A stretch of 64,000 nt of DNA from a bacterium SCSIO 12643 (GCA_024398135.1 CP073750.1:1054001-1118000); one strand, 5' to 3'; shown: positions 22,393 to 32,900, numbered from the stretch's first letter. Numbers and translations: made by a program. Notes: generated from the letters alone by a model not told the origin.

Positions 22393-22595
22393 TACGCTCT
22401 ACTCTATCCCCTTTCCTTTATTAGCAATAACAGCTTCCCTATTATCTATTCTCCCGTCCCATTTTCAGGTATTCCATTTTGACTATTTTTTACCCTTTTT
22501 AGAAGAATAAGCACCTTTCTCAAACCTTAAAACTCATTCAAATTTGCAAGTAAGAAATCATCACTCGTACACACGAATATTAAAAAGGTTTGATC

Positions 22596-23324
22596 ATGAA
22601 ACAATGTCTTGCAATACTCATCATCTTATATTCCGGAATATCAATTAAAGGTCAAGAAGCTACTCAGGATTCTTTGAAAATCAATTTAGAAATTGGCTTA
22701 ATAGGAATTTGGCAAAAAGGAAATCTGGAGCAACTGAGTTTAATGCCAAATGGACAACTTAAACTACGCACCAATAAATGGTATTCTGAAATTTCCTCCA
22801 GCTACAATTTTCTAATAATTCAAGGCTACAGCCCCATCAATGATTTTTGGTTCAATGGACTGTATCAACACCAAAACAGCAAAAAGATTTATCCCTATTT
22901 TCAAAGTGTAAACGGCTTTGCTAAAACATACCTAATTGATGGCTCATCATTCAACAGCATCGGTTTAGGAATTAACCTCATACCTAACACACCGACAAAA
23001 TACTTTCAATTTCATCTATCTACTGGGTATTTATACTTCAAATTTTATCATGAATCATCTCATACCGCTTTAGGTTTTGGAACTTTAATCCGTGCTTATT
23101 TTCCTATATCCGATCATTTAAATCTTAAGTGGGAACTTGCAGGTTATTATTCCAGTGATGATCACACTTATGGTGGCGGAAATAATAATCTGACATTAGA
23201 AATGTTTGTAACTAAAAGAATCTTTGTCACATTAATGCATCAGTTCTACTATCACAATAGAGATATTGATGGCGTTGAAAGATATACATCTATCCTACAA
23301 TATGGATTGAAGTACAAATTATGA
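22596..23324 (+). CDS. DUF481-like outer-membrane protein
   Basis: 242 residues from ATG 22596 (a longer frame would use TTG at 22590). A signal peptide is present (MKQCLAILII to IKGQ). A predicted barrel follows, containing IWQKGNLEQLSL, a pattern of salt-stress-induced DUF481 proteins, then many alternating strands and a terminal YGLKYKL. The substrate or role is unknown. It is monocistronic, converging on the DUF2834 gene with eight bases between. Confidence 0.65.
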   Translation: MKQCLAILIILYSGISIKGQEATQDSLKINLEIGLIGIWQKGNLEQLSLMPNGQLKLRTNKWYSEISSSYNFLIIQGYSPINDFWFNGLYQHQNSKKIYPYFQSVNGFAKTYLIDGSSFNSIGLGINLIPNTPTKYFQFHLSTGYLYFKFYHESSHTALGFGTLIRAYFPISDHLNLKWELAGYYSSDDHTYGGGNNNLTLEMFVTKRIFVTLMHQFYYHNRDIDGVERYTSILQYGLKYKL

Positions 23325-23332
23325 TTCAACCT

Positions 23333-23674
23333 CTATGTATAAGACTGCGATTCATGGACCTTATTCTCCCTAAAAAAGAGAAATAAAGGAAGTCCTCCGG
23401 CTATTCCGAATGCAAACGTGTATAACCAAAACAGATACACCCTTTTCATCTTTTTTCTTTTGGCCTCACGATATGACCACATGAGAAATAAGACTACTAT
23501 AAATAATAAATCAACAACAAATGCGGATGAAATATTATTGGCAAACATTCCCTTAAACGTTTCTAGTGGATTTACATATAGTAAGTAGTTACCCGATTGA
23601 ATAGACTCCTTCATCACAAAAATATTTGGCAAGATTGTTCCAATAATTGTTAAAGTCAAATATGCTTTTTTCAT
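23333..23674 (-). CDS. DUF2834-like small membrane protein
   Basis: 113 residues with three hydrophobic segments (about 5-20, 50-68, 80-102). It ends with GLPLFLFFRENK, a layout typical of the DUF2834 family of small integral membrane proteins of unknown function. It is the last of three same-strand genes, 72 bases after the Crp/Fnr gene. Confidence 0.7.
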   Translation of the reverse strand: MKKAYLTLTIIGTILPNIFVMKESIQSGNYLLYVNPLETFKGMFANNISSAFVVDLLFIVVLFLMWSYREAKRKKMKRVYLFWLYTFAFGIAGGLPLFLFFRENKVHESQSYT

Positions 23675-23746
23675 ACTTCTAATTATTAAAAATCAAAAGT
23701 ATTCTCTCGTACAGGTTAAGTCAATTGACAAACGTCAATAAACAAA

Positions 23747-24319
23747 TTAACGATACATTCGTTTTCTGATTCGGCTCAAAGTCTCAGGAGTAACCCCTAA
23801 AAAAGTTGCTAACTGGTATTGAGGGATTCGCTGAATGAGCGGACTCTTATTTTCTAATAGTTTCTGATACCGCTGTTCAGCACTCAGTGTAATAAATGAA
23901 GAAACAATTTCCTGATATACGATCAGTTCTTCTTCCATCATTATTCTTGCTAAGAATTCAAACTTTGGAAACAATTCAAGAAGCTTAAAAGCCATTTCAA
24001 ACGAAACAACAGCCACCTTTGTTTCCTCGATTGCTTCTAAATTATGATTGGAAGCTGTCCTTTTGGTAAAACTTTCATAGGAGCTCACAAACATATTTTC
24101 AAAATAGAAAAAAGCTGTTTTCTCTTCAATTCCCACATTATAATAGAGTCTGATCCCTCCTTCCAGAATAAAATAAAACTCATTTGAAACTTCACCTTCG
24201 GATAGCAATAACTCTCCCTTTTTGAAGGATCGGACAGGAATATGTTCTCTTATGAATTGCTTTTCTATCTCATCAAGTGAAACATGTTTTTCAAAATAGT
24301 CTATTAAGTTCTGGATCAT
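23747..24319 (-). CDS. Crp/Fnr-family transcriptional regulator
   Basis: 190 residues. The N-terminal cyclic-nucleotide-binding-like beta-roll has FKKGELLLSEGEVSNEFYFILEGGIRLYY-type spacing (about 28-62). A dimer helix follows, then a C-terminal helix-turn-helix reading YQLATFLGVTPETLSRIRK. The phosphate-binding arginine of true cAMP receptors is not evident, so the ligand is unknown; many Bacteroidetes members are orphan regulators. It starts 19 bases after the metallo-hydrolase gene and probably controls or is cotranscribed with it. Confidence 0.88.
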   Translation of the reverse strand: MIQNLIDYFEKHVSLDEIEKQFIREHIPVRSFKKGELLLSEGEVSNEFYFILEGGIRLYYNVGIEEKTAFFYFENMFVSSYESFTKRTASNHNLEAIEETKVAVVSFEMAFKLLELFPKFEFLARIMMEEELIVYQEIVSSFITLSAEQRYQKLLENKSPLIQRIPQYQLATFLGVTPETLSRIRKRMYR

Positions 24320-24338
24320 ACCTTACCACCTATTTCCT

Positions 24339-25037
24339 CTAAATATCCAGGATGATCACTTCTCCCTGATCCACCAGTGGATGAATATTTTCTATCTCTC
24401 CCCACTTCTTTCTGGCACTTGGAGCCTGAACAGAAGCAAGATGATAGATATAGAACATATCCGCATCAATTTTTATATCCTTTTCCGCAGCATCAAGCAG
24501 TAACCAATAAGGAACAAAAGCCCAATCTATATCTTTAATTTCACCAATAGTTTCAGCACTTTCTGTGTCCCCTGATAAGTATATTCTCTTTCCGTGCCAA
24601 TTGATCGAGTAAGAATAATGTTTGAAGGAAATTCCCCAAAACTTATGCTCTGTTTTAAATGCTTTGATTTCGAAATTAGGAATCGAATTTCCCAAATTTT
24701 CTAATTCTTCAATATTCCAGGGGCCATAAGTTTGCCCACCTTTCTCTTTAAGAACCGTTTTTAGACTCTTTTTAGAATAATGATCCGAATGTTTATGCGT
24801 GAAAATATAAATCGAATTCTGTTTTAGACTATCCAATTCTGACGCCTCAAACTCCATATATTTATGCGCACCTGACTTATATGGAAAATCAATATAGAGA
24901 TTTGTTATTCCATCTGTCATATACAACCCACAGTTTCCAATAAATTCAATTTGAATATTTGATGTCTGGGTAATTCCTAAATTCGAAACAAGGTATAGAG
25001 TTATTACCCATATGATTTTCGTGAATATATTTTTCAT
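24339..25037 (-). CDS. Exported metallo-beta-lactamase-fold hydrolase
   Basis: 232 residues with a signal peptide (about 1-23, ending GITQ). The metal motif THKHSDHYS (HxHxDH) is intact. A later histidine lies in KTEHKFWG and an Asp in YLSGDTES, as in the UlaG-like metal-dependent hydrolase group. The substrate cannot be deduced. It begins a run of minus-strand genes with the Crp/Fnr regulator and the DUF2834 protein. Confidence 0.8.
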   Translation of the reverse strand: MKNIFTKIIWVITLYLVSNLGITQTSNIQIEFIGNCGLYMTDGITNLYIDFPYKSGAHKYMEFEASELDSLKQNSIYIFTHKHSDHYSKKSLKTVLKEKGGQTYGPWNIEELENLGNSIPNFEIKAFKTEHKFWGISFKHYSYSINWHGKRIYLSGDTESAETIGEIKDIDWAFVPYWLLLDAAEKDIKIDADMFYIYHLASVQAPSARKKWGEIENIHPLVDQGEVIILDI

Positions 25038-25098
25038 CTTACAAAATTCAATCTAGTATAATCGGTTGCTAAAAGTAGGTTAATATTCTACTTATTCA

Positions 25099-26220
25099 TC
25101 ATTTACGCACACCATCTTGTTCATGTATTTCTCCAACGTCATACGCAATACTTTGTATTTTTAATCTTAACCATGTCCACTGTTCATTCTCCACCATCCA
25201 ACTTGCTTCACACTCTACAGGTATTTTAATCCCATTTCTCTTTTCTGTTTTGGTAGCAGTAACAATCCACTCCGTAGGCGCTGTATCCTCTTTATCTTTA
25301 AACCGCATCGCTACAAAATTTTTAAACGTTCCATCCTCATCAAAAAAGAACACTCCAGAACCTTTTGTACCATTATAAGTCATTGTTGCTCTTGCAGAAT
25401 TTTCATCGATCTTCTCCCACTGAATATATGGACTTAATGCAGCTGAAGGAAACCAAACAATTTCAGCTAAAAATCTTTGTAATGATGCTTGATTTATTTT
25501 GAAATCATTTTTAACATCAGCCACCGGAATAAAAGATAATAGCCTGATCATCATTTCTCCCCTACCATCTTCAAACTTATCTCTACCAGTAACATTAAGA
25601 ACCTGATTCATTTGGGTATTCATACTCCAATTAAAAGCTGGACTTTGAATCGTAAAATACTGCTCAGCGCACCCACTATTCCACCCCTCCTGTTCCGGCT
25701 TTAACTTCAACTCCAACTTCTGCGTCAAAAACACATTAGAAACCATAGGTTTTCCGACTACACCACTATTTCTCATCCATTTTTGAACTATAGGTGGCAA
25801 ACTTTCTATATCCCTCGCTTGAACTATTGACTGATTGATAACACCTTCTTTATTCAATAGAACCTTCCGCTCCTCTCTAATTTCATTTTTAAAATTCTGA
25901 CGCGCATACGCTCCTATTATTACAATTAGGATAATCATATTGGCAATAGAACCAAATTTGGCATCAGACCAATAGGAAATGATTAAACCCTGAGAAAAAA
26001 TCAAAGCTAAAAACCCACTTATCCACCATGAATCATTTCTAATTAAAATTAAGATTCCTGAAAGCAGAAAGAGTATTGAAGTCAAAAGCCAAAAAATTCC
26101 TGATATTCTAGATATAGGTAGGTTAATTGCATTGAATTCAGAAATTCCAAATGCTTTGAAGAATCCAAACAAGTGAATTCCTCCGTGTAAAGCTATTAAT
26201 ATAATGAAGGCTATTCGCAT
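25099..26220 (-). CDS. Membrane protein with DUF6544-like C-terminal domain
   Basis: 373 residues. Three or four transmembrane helices fill the first 105 residues. A soluble part of about 250 residues follows, beginning LPPIVQKWMRNSGVVGKPMVSNV and containing the W-x-x-x-AEQYFTIQSPAFNW pattern of DUF6544-type proteins. The lone fusion of the membrane region to this domain is common in Bacteroidetes. Function is unknown. It is 61 bases upstream of the metallo-hydrolase gene on the same strand. Confidence 0.65.
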   Translation of the reverse strand: MRIAFIILIALHGGIHLFGFFKAFGISEFNAINLPISRISGIFWLLTSILFLLSGILILIRNDSWWISGFLALIFSQGLIISYWSDAKFGSIANMIILIVIIGAYARQNFKNEIREERKVLLNKEGVINQSIVQARDIESLPPIVQKWMRNSGVVGKPMVSNVFLTQKLELKLKPEQEGWNSGCAEQYFTIQSPAFNWSMNTQMNQVLNVTGRDKFEDGRGEMMIRLLSFIPVADVKNDFKINQASLQRFLAEIVWFPSAALSPYIQWEKIDENSARATMTYNGTKGSGVFFFDEDGTFKNFVAMRFKDKEDTAPTEWIVTATKTEKRNGIKIPVECEASWMVENEQWTWLRLKIQSIAYDVGEIHEQDGVRK

Positions 26221-26354
26221 TGTATTACTTGTTGGCTAAAGACAAGTAAAGGTACATCATATTCCCTCCAATAAACATATCAACCAGAGATATAAACCGC
26301 AATATTTCCTTTAAACAACTTTAAGAGATTTATTTTTTTACTGAAAGCTATTTA

Positions 26355-26990
26355 TCATGGATACAACTCATTCAATTGTCTTAAATATTCTATATATACT
26401 TCAACTGAGGGTTCTGAATTCTCAAATGATTCAAGCAAACTCTTGTTTTCTTCTAATAATTCTTTCAGTCGAGAGGTTGAAAGGACTTTTAATTTATGAT
26501 CAACCCTAGTATCAATAAAATATATCTTGTTTTTCCCAATTCCACCAGTTCCAGATAGAATTGTACCTCCAACTAATCCTCCACTATTAAACCCCGCTTG
26601 TCCTTGAATAACCATAGGCATAGACTCATCAACCACAAAAGCGCAATAGCGACCGATCACTACCAATTTAGCAAATCTATTCTTGGTAGAAAACTCAATA
26701 TTATACCTCATGTTATAATAAACTTCATTTCCATATGAAATTGCAATCAAGCTATTGATCTTTTTGAAATCTTCACATGAGCTATTTATATCTTTAACTG
26801 TCAGCAAATTAATTTGACTATCTTTTAATTGTATAGAATCATATTCACACGGAGTCATCTCCAAAAACTGATCAAAGGTCACAAATATTCCATTCAGAAG
26901 TATCTCTTTCTTCACAGGGCTATTTGAGGTCTGTGCAAATAGAGGTATTGAAATAAAAAAAATGTAAAATATTATTACTGATCTTTTCAT
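26355..26990 (-). CDS. Exported protein of unknown function
   Basis: 211 residues from the ATG at 26990. An upstream in-frame ATG at 27023 would place 11 charged residues before an evident signal peptide (MKRSVIIFYIFFISIPLFAQ). The mature part has a Gly-rich central stretch (GFNSGGLVGGTILSGTGGIG) and a Lys/Glu-rich C-terminus. No family was recognised. It stands alone on the minus strand. Confidence 0.65.
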   Translation of the reverse strand: MKRSVIIFYIFFISIPLFAQTSNSPVKKEILLNGIFVTFDQFLEMTPCEYDSIQLKDSQINLLTVKDINSSCEDFKKINSLIAISYGNEVYYNMRYNIEFSTKNRFAKLVVIGRYCAFVVDESMPMVIQGQAGFNSGGLVGGTILSGTGGIGKNKIYFIDTRVDHKLKVLSTSRLKELLEENKSLLESFENSEPSVEVYIEYLRQLNELYP

Positions 26991-27023
26991 CTTATATAAT
27001 TTGAATCTAGTTTTATTTATCAC

Positions 27024-27149
27024 TATAGGCGGATAAATTTATAGTTTTATTCTTTTTTATCTTATTTTTTTTTGCAAACCTGATTTGACACTTCTTCTTA
27101 GCTGAGAAAATACTCATTTAATCCATATTACTATAATTAAAAAATAAAA
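27024..27149. other. Intergenic stretch beside the tRNA remnant
   Basis: About 125 A/T-rich bases. Nothing beyond poly-T and poly-A runs was recognised. Confidence 0.5.
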
Positions 27150-27173
27150 AAGTCCTTAGGCTTCCTAAGGACT
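27145..27173 (-). terminator. Terminator after the tRNA remnant (duplicate of the tRNA-fMet terminator)
   Basis: Stem AGTCCTTAGG/CCTAAGGACT (27151-27160 with 27164-27173) with a three-base loop, followed on the minus strand by T residues. The stem is identical to the one behind the intact tRNA; only the loop differs. Confidence 0.85.
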
Positions 27174-27180
27174 TTAATAG

Positions 27181-27230
27181 TGGCGGAGACAGGACTCGAA
27201 CCTGCGTCCGTCAGCTGACGGATATGAGCC
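27181..27230 (-). pseudogene. 3' remnant of tRNA-fMet (anticodon loop to discriminator)
   Basis: On the minus strand it reads GGCTCATA, then a 16-nt perfect palindrome (27222-27207), then CGCAGGTTCGAGTCCTG and the acceptor CTCCGCCA. Positions 27164-27206 match the intact tRNA-fMet and its terminator (27504-27546) in 42 of 43 bases. The 5' acceptor and D-arm are missing, and the 3' side of the anticodon stem is replaced by the palindrome, so no functional tRNA can fold. It starts at the stop codon of the GIY-YIG gene. Confidence 0.85.
27207..27222. repeat. 16-nt perfect palindrome inside the tRNA remnant
   Basis: TCCGTCAGCTGACGGA is self-complementary over all 16 bases. It replaces the segment ACCCAAAGGT found at the same place in the intact tRNA. 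Confidence 0.9.
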
Positions 27231-27482
27231 CTACAATATTTTTGTTCTTATAAAATGTCTACCTCTACTTGACTTTAACTCTTTTTCTCTTTTCATCGCC
27301 TTGGACCTGGTTGAAAACTCTTCTTTATATATTACCTCCCATGGGCGATATGTTATTGTCCAACCTTTAGTGGCTAATTCATTATGAGATCGCAAACGAC
27401 TTTCCAAATCTGATGTATATCCAACATATATCTTGTCGTATTTCTCAGAATATAAAACGTATGTTGTAAAATTAGCTGCCAT
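27231..27482 (-). CDS. GIY-YIG nuclease-family small protein
   Basis: 83 residues from the ATG at 27482. The family motifs are TYVLYS and IYVGYT (the GIY and YIG equivalents), followed by an Arg helix (LESRLRSHN), the RPWEVIYKEEF strand and the Glu-bearing helix KAMKREKELKSSRGR; these are all parts of the roughly 80-residue catalytic domain. No extra DNA-binding domain is present. The start codon directly abuts the T run of the tRNA-fMet terminator, and the stop codon abuts a tRNA 3' remnant. The frame is also open upstream through the tRNA, but that extension is tRNA sequence, not protein. It could be a selfish nuclease or a UPF0213-like housekeeping protein. Confidence 0.85.
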   Translation of the reverse strand: MAANFTTYVLYSEKYDKIYVGYTSDLESRLRSHNELATKGWTITYRPWEVIYKEEFSTRSKAMKREKELKSSRGRHFIRTKIL

Positions 27483-27513
27483 AAAAAAAGTCCTTAGGAA
27501 ACACCTAAGGACT
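27483..27513 (-). terminator. Terminator of tRNA-fMet
   Basis: Stem AGTCCTTAGG/CCTAAGGACT (27489-27498 with 27504-27513) with a five-base loop. The T run on the minus strand ends at the base before the GIY-YIG start codon. Confidence 0.88.
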
Positions 27514-27520
27514 TTAATAG

Positions 27521-27593
<73 letters not shown>

Positions 27594-27635
27594 ATATGTC
27601 TTTGTGATTAAGTAGTGATTTCCGTTTCGGGGGTG

Positions 27636-27667
27636 CAAATATATACATATTTTTCGTTTCTTTGCAA
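27636..27667 (-). promoter_or_regulatory. Promoter of tRNA-fMet
   Basis: On the minus strand TTG (27667-27665), 21 nt, TATATTTG (27643-27636), about 40 nt before the tRNA. It fits the Bacteroidetes consensus. Confidence 0.7.
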
Positions 27668-27681
27668 ACTAATTTAAATAA

Positions 27682-28560
27682 ATGCACAAAGCCGGTTTTA
27701 TTAATATGATTGGGAGCCCAAATGTTGGCAAGTCCACATTGGCTAACCAATTGGTAGGAGATAAGTTATCTATTATTACCTCAAAAGCACAAACGACCAG
27801 ACATCGTATTTTGGGTATGGTAAATGAAGAAAATTATCAAATGATCTTCTCAGATTTACCTGGAATTGTAGATCCAGCATATCGTCTTCACAAGAGTATG
27901 ATGAATTTCATTTATCAATCTTTAAGTGATGCTGATATTTTTCTTATTGTAGTTGAAGCGGGCGAAAAAGAGTTTAAAGATCAATCTATACAGAAAAAAA
28001 TCAACAGCTTAGATATTCCTATTGTTGTTGCATTAAATAAAATTGATACCATTGATCAAGAAGAGCTAGATCGTAAAATTGACTACTGGAAAACACAATT
28101 TCCAAAGTCTATGATTGTACCTACTTCTGCATTGCATTCATTTAATATCGAATCACTGAAAACACTTTTATTAGATCTACTTCCGGAATCACCTCCATTT
28201 TTCCCTAAAGATCAATTTACCGATAAAAGCGAGCGTTTTATTGTTTCGGAAAAAATTCGAGAACAAATCCTAAAAGTGTACAAAAAAGAAGTTCCATATT
28301 CTACCGAGGTTGTTGTTACGGATTTTATTCGAGAGACGAACATTATTAGAATACGTGCTGAAATTATTGTAGAAAGAGATTCCCAAAAAGGAATTTTGAT
28401 CGGGAAAGGTGGAAGTAAATTAAAGCTTATTGGAACAGATGCCAGATTAGAACTTGAAGAGTTTTTTAACTCAAAAATCTTTTTGGAGGTATTTGTTAAA
28501 GTCGATAAGAATTGGCGCGATAACGCGAAGAAACTTAAAAAATACGGTTACGAAAACTAA
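27682..28560 (+). CDS. era: GTPase Era
   Basis: 292 residues. The G1 motif GSPNVGKST is near residues 11-19, followed by DLPG (G3), NKID (G4) and a C-terminal KH domain with GKGGSKLK. Era binds the 16S rRNA 3' end and helps small-subunit maturation in the cytoplasm. It lies 11 bases before der, forming a two-GTPase operon. Length and motifs are normal. Confidence 0.95.
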   Translation: MHKAGFINMIGSPNVGKSTLANQLVGDKLSIITSKAQTTRHRILGMVNEENYQMIFSDLPGIVDPAYRLHKSMMNFIYQSLSDADIFLIVVEAGEKEFKDQSIQKKINSLDIPIVVALNKIDTIDQEELDRKIDYWKTQFPKSMIVPTSALHSFNIESLKTLLLDLLPESPPFFPKDQFTDKSERFIVSEKIREQILKVYKKEVPYSTEVVVTDFIRETNIIRIRAEIIVERDSQKGILIGKGGSKLKLIGTDARLELEEFFNSKIFLEVFVKVDKNWRDNAKKLKKYGYEN

Positions 28561-28571
28561 CACTATATTTA

Positions 28572-29876
28572 ATGGCAATTGTAGCAATCATAGGAAGACC
28601 TAATGTAGGTAAATCAACATTATTCAATAGATTAGTTGGATCGCGTGATGCGATTGTCAATGAATTTAGTGGAGTAACACGAGATCGTCATTACGGCAAA
28701 TCAGAGTGGAACGGAAAAGAGTTTACCATTATCGATACGGGTGGCTATGTTACGGGAAGTGATGATGTCTTTGAAAAAGAAATTCGCAACCAGGTTTCAC
28801 ATGCTCTGGATGAAGCCGACATGATCGTTTTTGTAGTGGATACTGCAGACGGACTTACTGATTTGGACAAGGAAGTCGCAAACATTATCCGTCCATATAG
28901 TAAAAACATTGTTTTAGCCTCTAACAAAGCGGATAACTCAGAACGAGAAATGATGTCGGCTGAGTTTTATCAATTGGGAATGGGGCAAGTTTTTCCTATT
29001 TCTGCCATCAATGGGTCAGGCACAGGTGATTTATTAGACGAGGTCGTTGCAAGACTTCCTGAAGAAACACCAAAAGAGGAAAGCGAATTTCCTAAAATTG
29101 CTGTCGTAGGACGTCCAAATGCAGGAAAGTCTTCATTCATCAACCAACTTACGGGACAAGATCGAAATATTGTTACTCCGGTAGCTGGAACCACCAGAGA
29201 CTCTATTAACACACATTTTAATGCATATGGTTTCGAATTTGACTTTGTAGATACTGCTGGTTTAAGAAAGAAATCAAAAGTTCATGAAGATTTGGAGTTC
29301 TACTCTACTCTCCGAACAATTAAATCTATTGAGGAATCGGATGTATGTATCTTGATGATTGACGCTACTGTTGGGTTTAATGTTCAGGATGTTACTATTT
29401 TCAGTCTTATTCAACGCAACAAGAAGGGCGTTGTCATCCTAATCAATAAATGGGATTTAGTTGAAAACAAAACAACCAACTCCATAAAAGAGTACGAAGA
29501 GACTATTCGCGAGCGTATCGCTCCTTTTGTTGATGTTCCAATGGTATTTGTTTCGGTTAAGGATAAACAGCGTCTATTAAAGGCTTTGGATGTTACACTA
29601 AAGGTTTACGAGAATAAAAATCAGAAAATCAAAACTTCTGAATTAAACGAATTCTTCTTACCGCTAATTGACCGATATCCTCCCCCAGCCATAAAAGGTA
29701 AATTCATAAAGATCAAATACGTAACCATGTTGCCTAAGCCTTTCCCGGCATTTGCATTCTTTGCAAACTTACCACAGTATATAAAGGATCCTTATAAAAG
29801 GTTCCTGGAAAACAAACTTAGAGAACAATACGACTTTACCGGAATTCCTGTGGTTATTTCCATTAAGAAAAAGTAA
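28572..29876 (+). CDS. der: Ribosome biogenesis GTPase Der (EngA)
   Basis: 434 residues with two tandem G domains: GRPNVGKST near the N-terminus with DTGG and NKAD, and GRPNAGKSS near residue 180 with DTAG and NKWD. A C-terminal KH-like domain ends in [11 protein letters not shown]. It is needed for 50S subunit assembly. It is cotranscribed with era and ends at a terminator shared with the converging T9SS gene. Confidence 0.95.
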   Translation: MAIVAIIGRPNVGKSTLFNRLVGSRDAIVNEFSGVTRDRHYGKSEWNGKEFTIIDTGGYVTGSDDVFEKEIRNQVSHALDEADMIVFVVDTADGLTDLDKEVANIIRPYSKNIVLASNKADNSEREMMSAEFYQLGMGQVFPISAINGSGTGDLLDEVVARLPEETPKEESEFPKIAVVGRPNAGKSSFINQLTGQDRNIVTPVAGTTRDSINTHFNAYGFEFDFVDTAGLRKKSKVHEDLEFYSTLRTIKSIEESDVCILMIDATVGFNVQDVTIFSLIQRNKKGVVILINKWDLVENKTTNSIKEYEETIRERIAPFVDVPMVFVSVKDKQRLLKALDVTLKVYENKNQKIKTSELNEFFLPLIDRYPPPAIKGKFIKIKYVTMLPKPFPAFAFFANLPQYIKDPYKRFLENKLREQYDFTGIPVVISIKKK

Positions 29877-29922
29877 TCGTCAGCTTATATTTAGATTTTT
29901 CTTTATTAAATTTTAATATAAA

Positions 29923-29955
29923 AAAAGCCTCTCAAGCAATGCTCGAGAGGCTTTT
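29923..29955. terminator. Bidirectional terminator between der and the first T9SS paralogue
   Basis: Stem AAAAGCCTCTC with GAGAGGCTTTT around an AGCAATGCT-containing loop. It has A and T runs on both sides, so it serves both converging genes. Confidence 0.85.
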
Positions 29956-29976
29956 CATTTGATATTATCTTATATC

Positions 29977-32900
29977 TTATTTCACAGCCATTCTATATAC
30001 TGCTGTTTCACCATCTAAGGTTACTTTGACGAAATAGATTCCTTGTGCTGCTCCTTCCAAGTTAATGGTTCTGTTTACTTCACCATTTACTTTTCCGTAA
30101 GACTGTACAAATACTTGTGATCCTCGTACATCTAGTACTTCTACTGACATATCCTTAGCCTCATCAGATTTTACATTTACTGTAAACACTCCTGCATTTG
30201 GATTTGGATATACAGAGATTAACGATGCTAACTCCACTTCAGATACACTTACTAACTGTCCTACTCTTACACAATCGTTTGTATAAGTGTTAGATCCACA
30301 GCTATTTGTTACAGTTAAAGTAACAACCATACAAGTACTATCTTCAATTGTCCAAGGATAAATGTGAATTGGATTTTCATCTGTAGAAGTTGATCCATCA
30401 CCGAAATCCCATAAGTATGAAGTTCCGTTTTGAGATGTATTTGTAAACACTACAGTAAAGTGAGATGAAGAATCAGCAAACGCAGCTACTGCATCTAAAA
30501 TCTCAGTTACATTCGTAGACGCTGAACTTACACAGTTTTGATCTGTTACAGTCACAGAATATGTACCTGGAGATGTTACTGATAAAGTTTGGTTTGTAGA
30601 ACCATCACTCCATAAGTAAGTTCCCTGCATGTTTGCATCTAATACAACGTTAGCACCTTGACAGAAGCTTGCGGAATCATCTAATACTACATCCATACTT
30701 TGTGTCACAATTGCAGTATCTGCAGATGCACAACCATGCATATCCACTACCTCAACATAAACAGTCATCGCAGAATCAACAGTTACAACTGAATCTGTAG
30801 AAGTATTTGAGTTCACATCGTTACTCCACATATAAGTACCACCAGAAATTCCAGTGTTTAATGTAGCTGAAGTACCCTCACATAAGTTCGTATCTCCTAC
30901 TACTGCTACTTGCTGTGGCATTACATCGAATACAGAAGTATCAGATCCACATTGATCGTATACTGCAACTTGTTGTGTACCTGGAGCTGTAATGTCATAC
31001 GTATTAGATGTATCAGTTGTATTCCATACTACAGTATCAAAATAATCTTGTTGTAAAGTCAACGTATCTCCGTTACACAATACCGGACTATTTGTAAATC
31101 CAAACTGAGATAATGGTAAGAACTCATCTGCACCAATACATGGAGGATCTTGTCTTACATCACCTTGATAATCCATAGCGTAAGCAGATAAATAAGTACC
31201 AACTCCCCATAAAGAATCGTTACATACTTTGAATGAAGAAGTATCACTAATTACATCATTCACATTCACTGAGTTTGAATCAAATCCAGTTCCAGTTACC
31301 CAGTCCGCTAATGTTGCATATGAAGTACCACTATAACCAATGTTACCACCATTTGGCGCACTGATATTGTTATAATCCATTTCATAAACACCAGAACCTG
31401 AGATATAAACAGCAGCACCAGAACCTCCATTAATGAAGATATTGTTTTTCACTTTGTTAAAACTACCACCAGTGAAATACAACGCTGGACTGAAGTTTGA
31501 AGTACTGTTCATATATACAGAGTTATGTGCAAACTCAACGAATAAACAGTTAGAAGCATAAATACCTCTACTTGCTGCTGGCTTTGGCATTACTACTCTG
31601 TTGTCTGTAACAGGCATAAATACATTTAAGTCTCCGGTCATACCTGTAAAGTATAAACCGTAACTTGGCCAAGAAGTATTACCATCAATATGGTTTCTTT
31701 GCACTTCTACTCTTACGTTTTGTCCGAAATACATTGCATAACCAAAGTTATAAGTTGTATTTGAAGTTGCATAGTTCTCGTTGAACATACCGTCTTCTTG
31801 ATAGTAGAAATAAGAAGATCTGTAATACTGATCCATAAAGTGGTTATTTTCTACCACATTATTTTTACAATAAGAACTGAAGTTACCATAGAAATATAAT
31901 CCATAGTTACCATTCATAATTGTATTGTTAGTTAAAGTCCAGTTGTCGTTACCTGGTCCATAAATATAAGAAGCATACTCATCAGAATCCCAAGTAGAAG
32001 TCGATGGCATACCAATCCATTTACAACCATCAATAGTAATGTGTGTATTACCACCTGAAGTGTTAGTTGTTACAACTCTAGAGTAACTTGCACCTAAGTT
32101 TTGTAATGTAATATCTTCAAAGCTGAAGTTTGAAGCTCCGTTGAAATTCAACACGTAGTTATCACCACTGTTAGTTGAAGAATAAGAAACAATAACACTA
32201 TCTACATTTCCTGATTGTGATCTAAAAGTCACATTATTAGCAGCAGACATACCGTTATATGATTCTAATTGGATTTGCTCTACATATGTTCCGTTCATTA
32301 CTTCAAACACAGTAGCTGCACAAATTCCGTAGTTACTCATTGCATTGATTGCATCAGCAAATGAAGTAAAGTCACCTGTAGCACCAATTGTATAAGTTCC
32401 TGAAAGAGAATTGTACACTGAAACATTTAATGTATCATTGATGTTGTTACTATCTGGAACTGCATTTGGCATTGAAGACCATACTACGATGTTATCTCCA
32501 TCATTTAATCCACCAGTAACCGTACCTAAAGTAACAGTATCCACTCCAAAAGAAGCCATGTTACCAGTCCAAGCATAAGCAGGCTGAACATTACCATTAA
32601 TTGTCCAGTTTACCGTAGCTGATGTCAGGTTGGCTGTACCAAAGTTTTTCAACTCCACTTTTACTACAGAATCCATAGCACAAGTTGGGAAAGTTGGATT
32701 TGTTAAAGCACCAATTGCTGCATCGTTAGCTAAAGGAGGACTAAACTCAAAACGGATATTTGGTCTTGCCATAAAGTCACTACCAAATCCACTACTACCA
32801 GTCATAGCACACCCTGTTTGACCATCTGCATATCTACCATAAACAGAGTTAAAAGTTGTTGCTGTATAGTTTACAGTACTGTTACTGTACCATGCACCAT

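Noticed and set aside
22590-22595. TTG start for the DUF481-like protein
   Set aside because: The ATG two codons later gives a normal signal peptide start and is the simpler choice.
27181-27230. Possible tmRNA 3' end
   Set aside because: GGACGCAGGTTCGAGTCCTG resembles a tmRNA end, but the T-arm, acceptor and terminator match the neighbouring tRNA-fMet almost base for base and no tmRNA 5' part or tag ORF is present.
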